A stretch of DNA of 64,000 nucleotides from an uncultured Acidimicrobiales bacterium (GCA_938029215.1 CALHFG010000032.1:21515-85514), one strand, 5' to 3'. Shown: positions 28,304 to 37,430, numbered from the stretch's first letter. Translations and numbers: made by a program. Notes: generated by a model not told the origin, from the sequence alone.

Positions 28304-30817
28304 TCAGGCGCGACCGATGCCGGTGAGTGAAAGCACGAGCTCCCCGTTGTCGCTGCTCGCCTGCAGATCGACGGTTGCGTTGATTCGCCACTCGTCATAT
28401 CCCTGGGGGTCGCTGATGATCTGGATGACGTTACCGGTGCTGGAATCCCACTGGCACTTCGCAGGTGAGCGGGCCTCAGAGTCAATCATTACCGAGTCGT
28501 GCTCTTCGTAGTAGTCAGCGAACATAGCGCCCGCGCCCGGAAGTGGTAGTTCGGTCGCTCGGAAGAACGCGAGCTCCTCCACGTATTTCCACATGCGATT
28601 ACGGACCATGACTGCGAACGCCTTGGTCTGGGTGAGATCGACCAGTGGCGCTGCCAGCGGTGCCGGTTCGTCGGCCTCCTCCGGGTTGCGCAGGTTCTCC
28701 CACTCATCGATCAGTGACGAGTCGACCATCCGGATCACCGTGCTCAGCCAGTCGATAATCTCCTCGATCTCCGGGGTTCGGGCATCGGCTGGCAGGTTCT
28801 GACGGAGTGCCTTGTACACATCGGTGAGGTATCGGAGTAACACACCCTCGCTTCGTTTTAGGCCGTGGTAGTTGATGTACTCGACGATGGTCATCGCTTC
28901 GGTGAGCATCTCTCGAACGATGCTCTTGGGTTTCGGTGTGTACTGGCCCACATAGGGATGGCGCTCCCGGAACCGATCAAAGTGGGCGTATATCCATTCG
29001 CGGTCGGGTTGAGGTGGGCGGACCTCGGCTAGCCGTTCCATGCGTTCTTCGTACTCGACGCCTCGGCTCTTCATGTCTGCCATCAGTTCGCTCTTGGCTT
29101 TGTCGAGCTGGGCGGCAATGATGACACCCGGGTTTTCTTGGACGGCTTCGATGATGCTGAGCAATCGGAGATGATGCTGGGACGGCGTCTCTTCTATGGG
29201 GTCAGACCCCTCGGCGCCGTCGGCCTCGTCGTGAATGGGGTCTGACCCCATTGGTGACATCTCGGCGTTCGACAGTGCGTCGATCGCCTCGATAGCCCAC
29301 AGACTCAGCGGCTGGTGAAGGGCGAACTCTTCCTGAACGTCGAACGTCACCCGAACCCGACGGCCAAGCTCGTCGGGTTCATCGGGGAACTCCAGCAGAT
29401 CGGCATCGCGTAGCGAGCGATAGATACGGATGGCCTGTTTCTTGTGGCCACGCTTTCGTCGGTCCGTCTCATGGTTCTCTCTGAGAAGGGTCTTCATCGC
29501 TTTGCAGCCATCGCCCGGCCGGTCGAGCACGTTCAACATCATCTGGTGGCTGATGTCGAAACTGCTTGTGAGTGGCTCCGGGTCGCCATTTACCATTCGA
29601 TTGAAGGTGTCCTCAGTCCAGTGGGTGTAGCCGCGTTCAGGAGCCTGCTTCTTTTTCGGCTTCTTCTTACTGTTGCTCGTCGCCTGCTTTTCCTCGGCTC
29701 GAGCGTTCTCAACCACGTGGGGAGGTGCCTGGATCCACACGTGCCCTTCGGTGTCGAACCCGCGACGGCCGGCGCGGCCCGCGATCTGGTTGAACTCTCG
29801 GTTGGTAAGCAAACGATTGGAGCGTCCGTCGTATTTGCAGAGCTGAGTGAACAGCACCGACCGAATGGGTACGTTCACACCGACGCCGAGCGTGTCGGTT
29901 CCGCAGATGATCTTGAGCAGCCCCTCCTGCGCTAACTTCTCAACGAGCAGCCGGTACTTCGGCAAAAGACCAGCGTGGTGGACGCCGACTCCGCCGGTGA
30001 TCCACCGGCGCATGTCCTTACCGATCGGCGTATCGAACTTGAACCCGCCGATCGCTTCTTTGACTTTCGCCTTTTCGTCCTTGCTGAGAGGGTCGAGGCT
30101 TAGATAGTTCTGGGCTGCTTCGGTCGCCTCCCGCTGAGTGAAGTGCACCAGGTAGATCGGAGCACGATCGGTCTCGAGCAACTCCGACACCGACGCATGC
30201 AACGTGGTGTGCCGGTATTCGAACGTCAACGGGACTGGTCGATCGATTGACTTGACCGTGACCGTCGGACGGCCCGAGCGCTCGGTGAGGTCGCGCTCAA
30301 AGAACTGCGTTGGGCCCAGTGTGGCGCTCATGAGGCAGAACTGCGTTTGTGGCAATTGCAGAAGCGGAACCTGCCATGCCCACCCCCGTTGGGGATCGGC
30401 GTAGTAGTGGAACTCGTCGACCACCGCGGTGTGAGCCTTGGCCCGGGGACCTTCACGCAGAGCCAAGTTCGCCAGAATCTCCGCGGTGCAACAGATGATC
30501 GGTGCCTCGGGGTTGATGCTGGCATCGCCCGTCACCATGCCCACGTTCTCGGCCCCGAAATCGCGGCTCAAGCTGAAGAACTTCTCGCTCACCAAGGCCT
30601 TGATCGGTGCGGTGTAGTAACTGCGCTCACCCCTTTTCAGAGAGGCATAGTGGAGAGCGGCTCCCACGAGGCTCTTCCCCGACCCGGTGGGGGTGTTCAG
30701 AATGACGTGGTTGCCGCTGTAGAGCTCGAGGATGGCGTCCAGCTGGTGGTCGTAGAGTTCTAGACCCTGTTGGGTGGTGAATTCGGTGAACCCGTCAAGT
30801 AGCTCACTCTCGTCCAT
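28304..30817 (-). CDS. DEAD/DEAH-box helicase with DUF3516-type C-terminus
   Basis: LNTPTGSGKSLVGAALHYASLKRG, VVDEFHYYADPQRGWAWQ, LMSATLGPT, NQIAGRAGRRGFDTEGHVW; start ATG 30817 (track 30874). Confidence 0.9.
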   Translation of the reverse strand: MDESELLDGFTEFTTQQGLELYDHQLDAILELYSGNHVILNTPTGSGKSLVGAALHYASLKRGERSYYTAPIKALVSEKFFSLSRDFGAENVGMVTGDASINPEAPIICCTAEILANLALREGPRAKAHTAVVDEFHYYADPQRGWAWQVPLLQLPQTQFCLMSATLGPTQFFERDLTERSGRPTVTVKSIDRPVPLTFEYRHTTLHASVSELLETDRAPIYLVHFTQREATEAAQNYLSLDPLSKDEKAKVKEAIGGFKFDTPIGKDMRRWITGGVGVHHAGLLPKYRLLVEKLAQEGLLKIICGTDTLGVGVNVPIRSVLFTQLCKYDGRSNRLLTNREFNQIAGRAGRRGFDTEGHVWIQAPPHVVENARAEEKQATSNSKKKPKKKQAPERGYTHWTEDTFNRMVNGDPEPLTSSFDISHQMMLNVLDRPGDGCKAMKTLLRENHETDRRKRGHKKQAIRIYRSLRDADLLEFPDEPDELGRRVRVTFDVQEEFALHQPLSLWAIEAIDALSNAEMSPMGSDPIHDEADGAEGSDPIEETPSQHHLRLLSIIEAVQENPGVIIAAQLDKAKSELMADMKSRGVEYEERMERLAEVRPPQPDREWIYAHFDRFRERHPYVGQYTPKPKSIVREMLTEAMTIVEYINYHGLKRSEGVLLRYLTDVYKALRQNLPADARTPEIEEIIDWLSTVIRMVDSSLIDEWENLRNPEEADEPAPLAAPLVDLTQTKAFAVMVRNRMWKYVEELAFFRATELPLPGAGAMFADYYEEHDSVMIDSEARSPAKCQWDSSTGNVIQIISDPQGYDEWRINATVDLQASSDNGELVLSLTGIGRA
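29196..29251. repeat. REPIN-like element: two inverted 13-bp palindromes inside the helicase CDS
   Basis: GGGGTCAGACCCC (29198-29210) and GGGGTCTGACCCC (29237-29249), 26-nt spacer; outer ends ATGGGG...CCCCAT are mirror-symmetric. Confidence 0.8.
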
Positions 30818-30824
30818 CGGTCCG

Positions 30825-30830
30825 AGCGTA
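30825..30830 (-). promoter_or_regulatory. -10-like TACGCT, N7 before ATG 30817
   Basis: Plus strand agcgta. Confidence 0.5.
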
Positions 30831-30906
30831 CCGGAGCCAGGCGCAGCGGGCGGTTCCTTGCGGCCGCTGCACACGGAATGTCGACGAACCGGTGGGGGCG
30901 ATCGTG

Positions 30907-31449
30907 TCAGCCGCGCACGTCGCCGGAAGCTTCTTCGCCGAGTTCGATATCCACCATGAGGCGGTCGGCCAGGTCCTGCAACGTGTCGACCAGTTCGTCC
31001 TCAGACACGCCGAGCGGAGCGACTATTTCTGCCTTGGCTTCGAAGAGTAAGCCACCGGCCATGGCGGCACTGGAGGTGCTCGACTCGAGCGACGCGATGC
31101 TGACGTTCTTGCGGCTCAGTGCATGGGAGATGTCGTGAATGATTCCGACCCGGTCTTGCCCAACGACGGAAAGGGAGAAAGTAGTTGTTTCTTCGGTCTG
31201 GGGATGGTCCGCGGTCGCTTCGACCGCGATCGATAGGAGGTCGGTGGCGGTTACTGCCTTCAGGGCTTCGGTGAGCGGGGCGGCGTTGGCGTCTTTGACG
31301 CGCGCGACCACGATTCCCGCAAAGACACCGCCGTGCTGAAACATATGGCTTTCTTCCCAGTTGCCACCATGTTCGGCGATCGTTCCGGCGACCGCGTCGA
31401 CCAAGCCTGCCTGGTCGGTGCCGATCAAGGTCATCACGAGAGTTGCCAT
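30907..31449 (-). CDS. Two-ACT-domain protein (GcvR-like)
   Basis: MATLVMTLIGTDQAGLVDAVAGTIAEHGGNWEESHMFQHGGVFAGIV...SVVGQDRVGIIHDISHALSRKNVSIASLES. Confidence 0.85.
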   Translation of the reverse strand: MATLVMTLIGTDQAGLVDAVAGTIAEHGGNWEESHMFQHGGVFAGIVVARVKDANAAPLTEALKAVTATDLLSIAVEATADHPQTEETTTFSLSVVGQDRVGIIHDISHALSRKNVSIASLESSTSSAAMAGGLLFEAKAEIVAPLGVSEDELVDTLQDLADRLMVDIELGEEASGDVRG

Positions 31450-31455
31450 AATTGG

Positions 31456-31461
31456 AGCGTA
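31456..31461 (-). promoter_or_regulatory. -10-like TACGCT, N6 before ATG 31449
   Basis: Plus strand agcgta. Confidence 0.5.
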
Positions 31462-31502
31462 GGGCCACAGCAGGTCTGGTGGCCAGGGTGGAAGTCCCGG
31501 GC

Positions 31503-32711
31503 TTAATCGAGCGCCCGAAAGTCCAGGCCCGCGTGGTCGATAAGCGCCTCGATGAGGTCATCACCCATCGCAGTCGCCGGGGTCCAGAAGCCGCCCGGGG
31601 TCGAGGTGCGCGATGTCGCTCCCAACGTGAGCGCCGCTTCGGTCAGCATCTTGGCGGTGCTTCCGTAGCCGGGATCCTGATCGCCGGTGACGCTCACTCG
31701 TGCGACGTCCCCATCGGCGGTGGTGCCCCGCACGACAATGCCGAAGAAGCCCTCCTCTTGGGCTTGGGCTGACGGGCCTTCGCCCGGTGAAGGAAGAACA
31801 AAACGTTCCATCAGCCTTCGGGTCGGCCCGAGCGCCACGAGACCCATGAATCCGCCGAGGCCGGCCGTGACGGCGCCAGCCTTTGCGGCGCCCAACGGAC
31901 CGCTACCGGTCGCCATCTCTTCGGTGTAGACGAAATCGCCCCACGGGTGATCCAACAGTGCGTGCGTTCGATGCACCACTTTGCTGTTGGTTCCTGCCAT
32001 CACAAACGGGGCCAGCCATAGATCTTCCTCGTCGTGGTGGCGCAGACCGTTCGGGTTGGGCTGGCGAACGCCGGTCCCTTTGCCGTCGGGAGTGAGAACA
32101 TACGGGTTGGTGAGCGTCTTGCGAAGAGACGGATCCTCGGACATCTCTTCCATGATGTTGATGAGGCTGGCGATGGTGCCCCCGCTGGCGCCGCCCTTCA
32201 TTGCCTTCACGATCAATTCGACCCGTTGGGCCGGGGCGCCAAACTGGTGATGCGCGAGGTCTTGGAGAAAAAGTACTCCGAGATCGGATGGGATCGAGTC
32301 AAACCCGCAGGCATGCACGATCCGGGCGCCGCTCGCCTTCGCCGTCTCTTGATGGGCGGAGATCATCGCCGCCATCCAATGGGGTTCTCCGGTGAGATCG
32401 CAGTAGTCGGTTCCGGACCCAGCACACGCGGCGACCACACCACTGCCATACATGGCATAGGGGCCGACCGTCGAGACAACCAGCTTGGTCGACTCGGCCA
32501 TTTCCCTCACTGCGGTCTCGTCTGCCGCGTCCACGATGAGTTCGGGAACGAGGGCTCCGGTGGCTTCGGCAACCTGGTGAAGTTTGCTGGCGTTTCGGCC
32601 CGCGATGGCCCAGTTGATGTCGCCATCAATGCCGATCCGTTCGACGAGGCGGCGCGCCGTGATCTGTCCGACGAAACTTGTGGCACCGAACAGAACGAGG
32701 TCGTAGGTCAT
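31503..32711 (-). CDS. Saccharopine-dehydrogenase-like / trans-acting enoyl reductase family protein
   Basis: YDLVLFGATSFVGQITARRLVERI...WAIAGRNASKL...GTDYCDLTGEPHWM...ARIVHACGFDSIPSDLGV. Confidence 0.88.
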   Translation of the reverse strand: MTYDLVLFGATSFVGQITARRLVERIGIDGDINWAIAGRNASKLHQVAEATGALVPELIVDAADETAVREMAESTKLVVSTVGPYAMYGSGVVAACAGSGTDYCDLTGEPHWMAAMISAHQETAKASGARIVHACGFDSIPSDLGVLFLQDLAHHQFGAPAQRVELIVKAMKGGASGGTIASLINIMEEMSEDPSLRKTLTNPYVLTPDGKGTGVRQPNPNGLRHHDEEDLWLAPFVMAGTNSKVVHRTHALLDHPWGDFVYTEEMATGSGPLGAAKAGAVTAGLGGFMGLVALGPTRRLMERFVLPSPGEGPSAQAQEEGFFGIVVRGTTADGDVARVSVTGDQDPGYGSTAKMLTEAALTLGATSRTSTPGGFWTPATAMGDDLIEALIDHAGLDFRALD

Positions 32712-32720
32712 AGGGAGGTC

Positions 32721-33845
32721 CTAGTTGTCGTGGAGGGCTTCGTTGAGTCCCTGCCAACTGGCTGCTTCAGTGCGCGCTTTGGCCTCGACGCCACCGGTCT
32801 GGCTGTTGCGGCGGAAGAGCAGTCCGTTGGCCCCGGATAGATCTCGGGCCTTGGCTACCGAACCGTCAGGCATCGAGACCTGCGTCCCCGCCGTGAGATA
32901 CAGGCCGGCTTCAACGATGCACTCATCACCCAGGGAGATTCCCAGACCGCTGTTGGCGCCAAGGAGGCAGTTCTTTCCAATGCTGATCGTTTCCGACCCG
33001 CCACCGGACAACGTCCCCATGATCGATGCTCCGCCGCCGATATCGGACCCGTCGTCGACTACCACACCGGCCGAGATTCGACCTTCCACCATGGAAGCGC
33101 CCAGAGTGCCGGCGTTGAAGTTGCAGAATCCCTCGTGCATCACCGTCGTTCCGGATGCGAGATGGGCGCCTAGGCGGACACGATTGCCGTCGGCAATACG
33201 CACGCCGGCGGGCACCACATAGTCGAGCATGGCGGGGAACTTGTCGACTAGGCGAACCTCGACCCGGTGACCCTGCGCGGTGAGTTTCGCTCGGGTGATT
33301 TCGAAGTTGTCTACCTCGAATGGTCCGAGGTTGGTCCAGACACAGTTTGTCAACGCGCCGAAGATCCCGTTCACGTTGACGCCGTGGGGCGCAACCTCGC
33401 GGAGGCTCAACATGTGGAGTCGGAGGTAGGCATCGATGGCGTCAACAGGAGCATCGGAGAGGTCGCCGATGAAGGCGGCGACGAGCTGGCGGGTGCCGCC
33501 ATGGGCAGGAGCCTCAACGATCTCCAAGAGCGCGTTCCACGACGCGGCGTTGGGGTGAGGAATGTCGACCGCTAATGCCGGCTCGACCGTGGCGAGGATC
33601 GACTGAAGATCGTCTGAGCCCATACGGAAGGTCTGAGTTCCCGATGTGTATCCAACGGTTTTGGCCGTAGCGGCCGCGGTGTACATCGAACCGCCCACGT
33701 TGACATGGGGATAGGTGACATCGAGAACGGCACCGCTAGGGCCGATCGTGGCGACGCCGATGGCGTAGGCGGCGGGGGTGGTGTACCCGGGCATCGAGGC
33801 TTCAAGTTCGTCTCTGGCTGCGGCAATATCTTCGACGGTTTTCAT
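32721..33845 (-). CDS. dapD: 2,3,4,5-tetrahydropyridine-2,6-dicarboxylate N-succinyltransferase, actinobacterial type
   Basis: Hexapeptide repeats [57 protein letters not shown] 33845 with TAGCGT 8 nt upstream. Confidence 0.9.
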   Translation of the reverse strand: MKTVEDIAAARDELEASMPGYTTPAAYAIGVATIGPSGAVLDVTYPHVNVGGSMYTAAATAKTVGYTSGTQTFRMGSDDLQSILATVEPALAVDIPHPNAASWNALLEIVEAPAHGGTRQLVAAFIGDLSDAPVDAIDAYLRLHMLSLREVAPHGVNVNGIFGALTNCVWTNLGPFEVDNFEITRAKLTAQGHRVEVRLVDKFPAMLDYVVPAGVRIADGNRVRLGAHLASGTTVMHEGFCNFNAGTLGASMVEGRISAGVVVDDGSDIGGGASIMGTLSGGGSETISIGKNCLLGANSGLGISLGDECIVEAGLYLTAGTQVSMPDGSVAKARDLSGANGLLFRRNSQTGGVEAKARTEAASWQGLNEALHDN

Positions 33846-33853
33846 CACTCCGA

Positions 33854-33859
33854 ACGCTA
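33854..33859 (-). promoter_or_regulatory. -10-like TAGCGT, N8 before dapD ATG 33845
   Basis: Plus strand acgcta. Confidence 0.45.
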
Positions 33860-33919
33860 CCGCCCCGATCGCTTTATCTGAGGGCCTACTCATCGAACCT
33901 TCTGCGGAGTTTTCGCCGG

Positions 33920-33938
33920 TAGGTGACCTAGGGCCCTA
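33920..33938. promoter_or_regulatory. Overlapping inverted repeats TAGGTGACCTA / TAGGGCCCTA
   Basis: TAGG-TGA-CCTA at 33920-33930 and TAGG-GC-CCTA at 33929-33938, upstream of the multicopper oxidase. Confidence 0.5.
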
Positions 33939-33967
33939 CGGGCCGAGCCGGGGCAGCGTCAACCTTC

Positions 33968-33978
33968 TAGGGAACCTA
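33968..33978. promoter_or_regulatory. Inverted repeat TAGGGAACCTA
   Basis: Second TAGG-N3-CCTA, 16 bp before the ATG at 33994. Confidence 0.5.
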
Positions 33979-33993
33979 ACGATTGGACTCCCT

Positions 33994-35616
33994 ATGACCG
34001 TGTTGGATACAGCACCAACTGCCAAAAACCCCGATGCCAGCTCCGAGACCGCCACTCAAATACCGTCTGCAGCCGAGCTGCACCGGCACTACCTGGCCCG
34101 GGATGCAGCGTCAGGCTGGGCGCTGAAGATCATCCTGGGTGGGATGGCGATCGGCATGCTCGGATTCGTTGCTCTTATCTTGGGTGTGGTCGCTCTCAGC
34201 AACGATTCCGGTTCTGCCACTGCAAACACCACGCTCAATCTCACCGTGCGAGAATTCTCGATCGAAGGTGATCTCACTGCGCCAGCCGGGTTTGTCACGT
34301 TCCAGATTACAAACACGGGCTCGATGGACCACAACGTGGTGGTTCGAGAGCTTGGTCTCGCAAGTCCCAATGTTGGAGCCGGCGGAACCGTCGAGCTTGC
34401 TCTGGGAGAACTGGCGCCGGGAACCTATGAGATCTACTGCGATATCGCCGGCCACTTGGAGGCAGGGATGGTCACCACCCTCACCGTGACCGGAGATGCC
34501 CCGGCGGCCGCTGCCGGCGGTCATGGTGGACATGGCGGAGAAGAAATGGACTGGGCTGCGATGGACGCAGCGATGATGGAATCGATGCTGGCATTTCCGG
34601 CGGAGACAGAAGGTCGGGGTAACCCGATCCTGGCGCCAACCGAGATCCTGGCCGACGGGACGAAGGTGTTCGACCTCACTGCGGAGATCGTCGATTGGGA
34701 AGTTGAGCCCGGCAAATTCGTGGAGGCGTGGACCTATAACGGTGTTGTGCCCGCTCCCCAGATCATTCTCGATCGTGGGGACAACGTGCAGTTCCGGGTA
34801 GTGAATAACTTGCCGATGGGAACCGACATCCACTGGCACGGTGTCCACACTCCGAACGATCAGGATGGCGTGGCTCCCTACACCCAGGATCTGATCGAGC
34901 CCAACGGTGGAACCTTCACCTACGAGTTCACGGCGCACGACGATGCGATCGGTATGTACCACGCTCACAACCACGCACAAATGCAGGTGGTCAACGGGAT
35001 GTTTGGGGTCTTTCGAGTGGGAGAAAACCCGGTGCCGTTCGGCCAGACGATCAGCGGGGTCACCATTCCCGACGATGTCGAGTTCGTCCATGACATACCG
35101 ATGATCCTCAACGATGCGGGGACGATCGGTCTCAGCTTGAACGGGAAGAGCTTTCCCGCCACCGAACCGCTGGTCCTAAACCAGGGTGACTGGGCCAGCA
35201 TCACCTACTACAACGAAGGCCTTCAAATTCACCCGATGCATCTCCATCAGTTTCCGCAGCTGGTGTACGCAAAGGACGGGATTCCGCTCGAGCATCCGTA
35301 CTGGGTCGACACGCTCAACATTGCACCGGGAGAGCGTTACACGGTGATGTTCCGAGCCGACGACGCCGGAACCTGGGTCTGGCACTGCCACATCCTGACC
35401 CACGTTGAGCGAGCGGACGGCATGTTCGGGATGGTGACGGCCATCGTGGTGAACGAGACGCCGGGCTTTGACCCCGAGGCCGTTCCGGTCAATCCCACCA
35501 ACTGGCGCAACGTTGCAACCACTGATGGTCCATTGACGCCGGAGGAAGCCGGGACCACCGGAGTCCATGGTGGTGAGGGACATGACATGCCCGAGGAGGC
35601 GAGTCCGGACGCGTAG
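33994..35616 (+). CDS. Membrane-anchored multicopper oxidase with extra N-terminal cupredoxin domain
   Basis: TM segment near N-terminus; cupredoxin MDHNVVV...YCDIAGHLEAGM; then HWHGVH, YHAHNH, HPMHLHQF and HCHILTHVERADGMFGM. ATG 33994 rather than track 33778. Confidence 0.85.
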   Translation: MTVLDTAPTAKNPDASSETATQIPSAAELHRHYLARDAASGWALKIILGGMAIGMLGFVALILGVVALSNDSGSATANTTLNLTVREFSIEGDLTAPAGFVTFQITNTGSMDHNVVVRELGLASPNVGAGGTVELALGELAPGTYEIYCDIAGHLEAGMVTTLTVTGDAPAAAAGGHGGHGGEEMDWAAMDAAMMESMLAFPAETEGRGNPILAPTEILADGTKVFDLTAEIVDWEVEPGKFVEAWTYNGVVPAPQIILDRGDNVQFRVVNNLPMGTDIHWHGVHTPNDQDGVAPYTQDLIEPNGGTFTYEFTAHDDAIGMYHAHNHAQMQVVNGMFGVFRVGENPVPFGQTISGVTIPDDVEFVHDIPMILNDAGTIGLSLNGKSFPATEPLVLNQGDWASITYYNEGLQIHPMHLHQFPQLVYAKDGIPLEHPYWVDTLNIAPGERYTVMFRADDAGTWVWHCHILTHVERADGMFGMVTAIVVNETPGFDPEAVPVNPTNWRNVATTDGPLTPEEAGTTGVHGGEGHDMPEEASPDA

Positions 35617-35656
35617 CGTTCCACCCTCCAGCGAACGAGAGCTCCCTCTTGGACGT

Positions 35657-35695
35657 CCAAGCACCACCGCGATCTCAGTCCGCGGTGGTGCTTGG
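35657..35695. terminator. 15-bp perfect hairpin between multicopper oxidase and cofE
   Basis: CCAAGCACCACCGCG-atctcagtc-CGCGGTGGTGCTTGG; no U-tract. Confidence 0.6.
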
Positions 35696-35702
35696 GCGTA
35701 CG

Positions 35703-35708
35703 TAGACT
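35703..35708 (+). promoter_or_regulatory. -10-like TAGACT, N6 before cofE ATG 35715
   Basis: TANNNT-N6-ATG. Confidence 0.5.
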
Positions 35709-35714
35709 CAGGCG

Positions 35715-36428
35715 ATGGTGAAACGGTTAGAGATCGCAGCGATCGAAGGTATTCCCGAGATTGTGCCCGGCGACGATCTTGCCGGTCTGATCTTCGACGC
35801 CTGCGAAGCGGAGTATCCGTTGCAACAGGGTGATGTTCTGGTCGTTAGTCAGAAGGTCGTGAGCAAGGCCGAGAATCGCATCGTCAAGGTCGACCCTGAT
35901 GACCCGCTCAGCCACAAGCCGCTGGTTGTTTCCGAAGCCAAGCGGGTGTTACGCCGTCGAGGCGACCTGATCATCACCGAAACCAAACACGGCTTCATCT
36001 GTGCCAATGCCGGCATCGATCGCAGCAATGTTGCCCCCGATGTGGCCGCGCTTTTGCCCGAAGACTCCGACCGGTCGGCGCGTCGGATTCGAGATGCGGT
36101 CACCCATCGGGTCGGGGCGCCGGTGGCGGTCATCGTGGCCGACACGTTCGGACGTCCGTGGCGCCGCGGCGTCACCGACATCGCATTGGGGTGTGCGGGC
36201 ATTCTTCCGATTCTCGATCTGCGCGGTACGCCCGACGCTCTCGGGCGAATTATGCACGTCACCGAAGTGTGCATCGTCGACGAACTGGCGGGGGCGGCCG
36301 AGCTAATCCGTGGAAAGAGCACCGGTGTCGCCGTCGCTGTCGTCCGCGGCGTAGACCCGCAGTGGTTTGGACCCGGATCAGTCGCCGAAGACGTGGTTAG
36401 ACACCACGACGGTGATCTTTTTCGGTAG
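35715..36428 (+). CDS. cofE: Coenzyme F420-0:L-glutamate ligase
   Basis: LEIAAIEGIPEIVPGDDLAGLI...GDVLVVSQKVVSKAENRIV...FICANAGIDRSNV...VIVADTFGRPWRRGVTDIALGCAGI; single-domain length. Confidence 0.93.
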   Translation: MVKRLEIAAIEGIPEIVPGDDLAGLIFDACEAEYPLQQGDVLVVSQKVVSKAENRIVKVDPDDPLSHKPLVVSEAKRVLRRRGDLIITETKHGFICANAGIDRSNVAPDVAALLPEDSDRSARRIRDAVTHRVGAPVAVIVADTFGRPWRRGVTDIALGCAGILPILDLRGTPDALGRIMHVTEVCIVDELAGAAELIRGKSTGVAVAVVRGVDPQWFGPGSVAEDVVRHHDGDLFR

Positions 36429-37361
36429 CTAACCGAGCAAGGTTGTGCAGAGCGCATCGAGCACGCCCGGCTCAGCCATGATCGTGTCCGTGACGACGCA
36501 CTGGATTCCAAGAGCTTCAACCTCGGGGGCCAGTGATGCGTCGACGGTGTCGATTACCAACGTCCCGCACAGGTCGACGTAATGGCGTGCCACCCCGACC
36601 GCCGAACACTCGAGTCCTCGTTCGGTCATCAGTCGTGCGGCAGGTCCCTTGAGGGCTGTGCCGCCGACAATGGGGGAAACCGCCACCACCTGATCACGGC
36701 GTTCGACGAGAAGATCTCGCATCCCAGGGACCGCAAGCAATGGGTCGATACTGACCAACGGATTCGACGGAGCGATGATGATGCGGTCAGCGTTTACCAC
36801 AGCCTGGCGTACCTCAGGCGAAAGCGAAGCGGTGTCGGCGCCCGCAAACCGAATACCACTCACTGGCACCCCGTGTTGAAGGGCGACGAAGTAGTGCTGG
36901 AAACTGACCTCGGTCGGCCCGTCCGGTTCGTCAATGGTCACCATTGTCCGCAGCGCATCGTTGGTAACCGGCAACACTGCAAGGTCAAGACCCCATGCGT
37001 CTACGAGCTCGCGGGTCGCGTCGGTCAAGCTGGCCCCCTCGCTCAGCCGTTGGGTTCGGAACATATGGGTGGCGAGGTCCTTGTCGCCCAGATTGAACCA
37101 GTTCTCTCCGCCGAGTTGGCCCAACATCTCCATGGCGTTCCAGGTTTCGCCGTCGAGCCCCCAGCCGCGCTCGGCGCTTACCGCGTCAGACAACGTGTAG
37201 ATGATCGTGTCGATATCGGCCGAGATGTGCAGGCCGTGGAGAACCATGTCGTCACCGACGTTGACGATTGCCGTGAGATTGTCGGACCTACGGTGGAACC
37301 CGCGCAAGAGACGTGCGGCCCCGACGCCACCACTTAGCACCACGATCCGCTCGGCGTTCAT
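36429..37361 (-). CDS. cofD: 2-phospho-L-lactate (or PEP) transferase, F420 biosynthesis
   Basis: RIVVLSGGVGAARLLRGFHRR...NVGDDMVLHGLHISADIDTIIYTLSDAVSAERGWGLDGETW; ATG 37361 with TACCTT 6 nt upstream. Confidence 0.93.
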   Translation of the reverse strand: MNAERIVVLSGGVGAARLLRGFHRRSDNLTAIVNVGDDMVLHGLHISADIDTIIYTLSDAVSAERGWGLDGETWNAMEMLGQLGGENWFNLGDKDLATHMFRTQRLSEGASLTDATRELVDAWGLDLAVLPVTNDALRTMVTIDEPDGPTEVSFQHYFVALQHGVPVSGIRFAGADTASLSPEVRQAVVNADRIIIAPSNPLVSIDPLLAVPGMRDLLVERRDQVVAVSPIVGGTALKGPAARLMTERGLECSAVGVARHYVDLCGTLVIDTVDASLAPEVEALGIQCVVTDTIMAEPGVLDALCTTLLG

Positions 37362-37367
37362 CGCTTG

Positions 37368-37373
37368 AAGGTA
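37368..37373 (-). promoter_or_regulatory. -10-like TACCTT, N6 before cofD ATG 37361
   Basis: Plus strand aaggta. Confidence 0.5.
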
Positions 37374-37430
37374 CCTCAACCATCTCCCCGAACGGGAATG
37401 ACCATCCGGGCGTGATCGGTTATCTACGGC

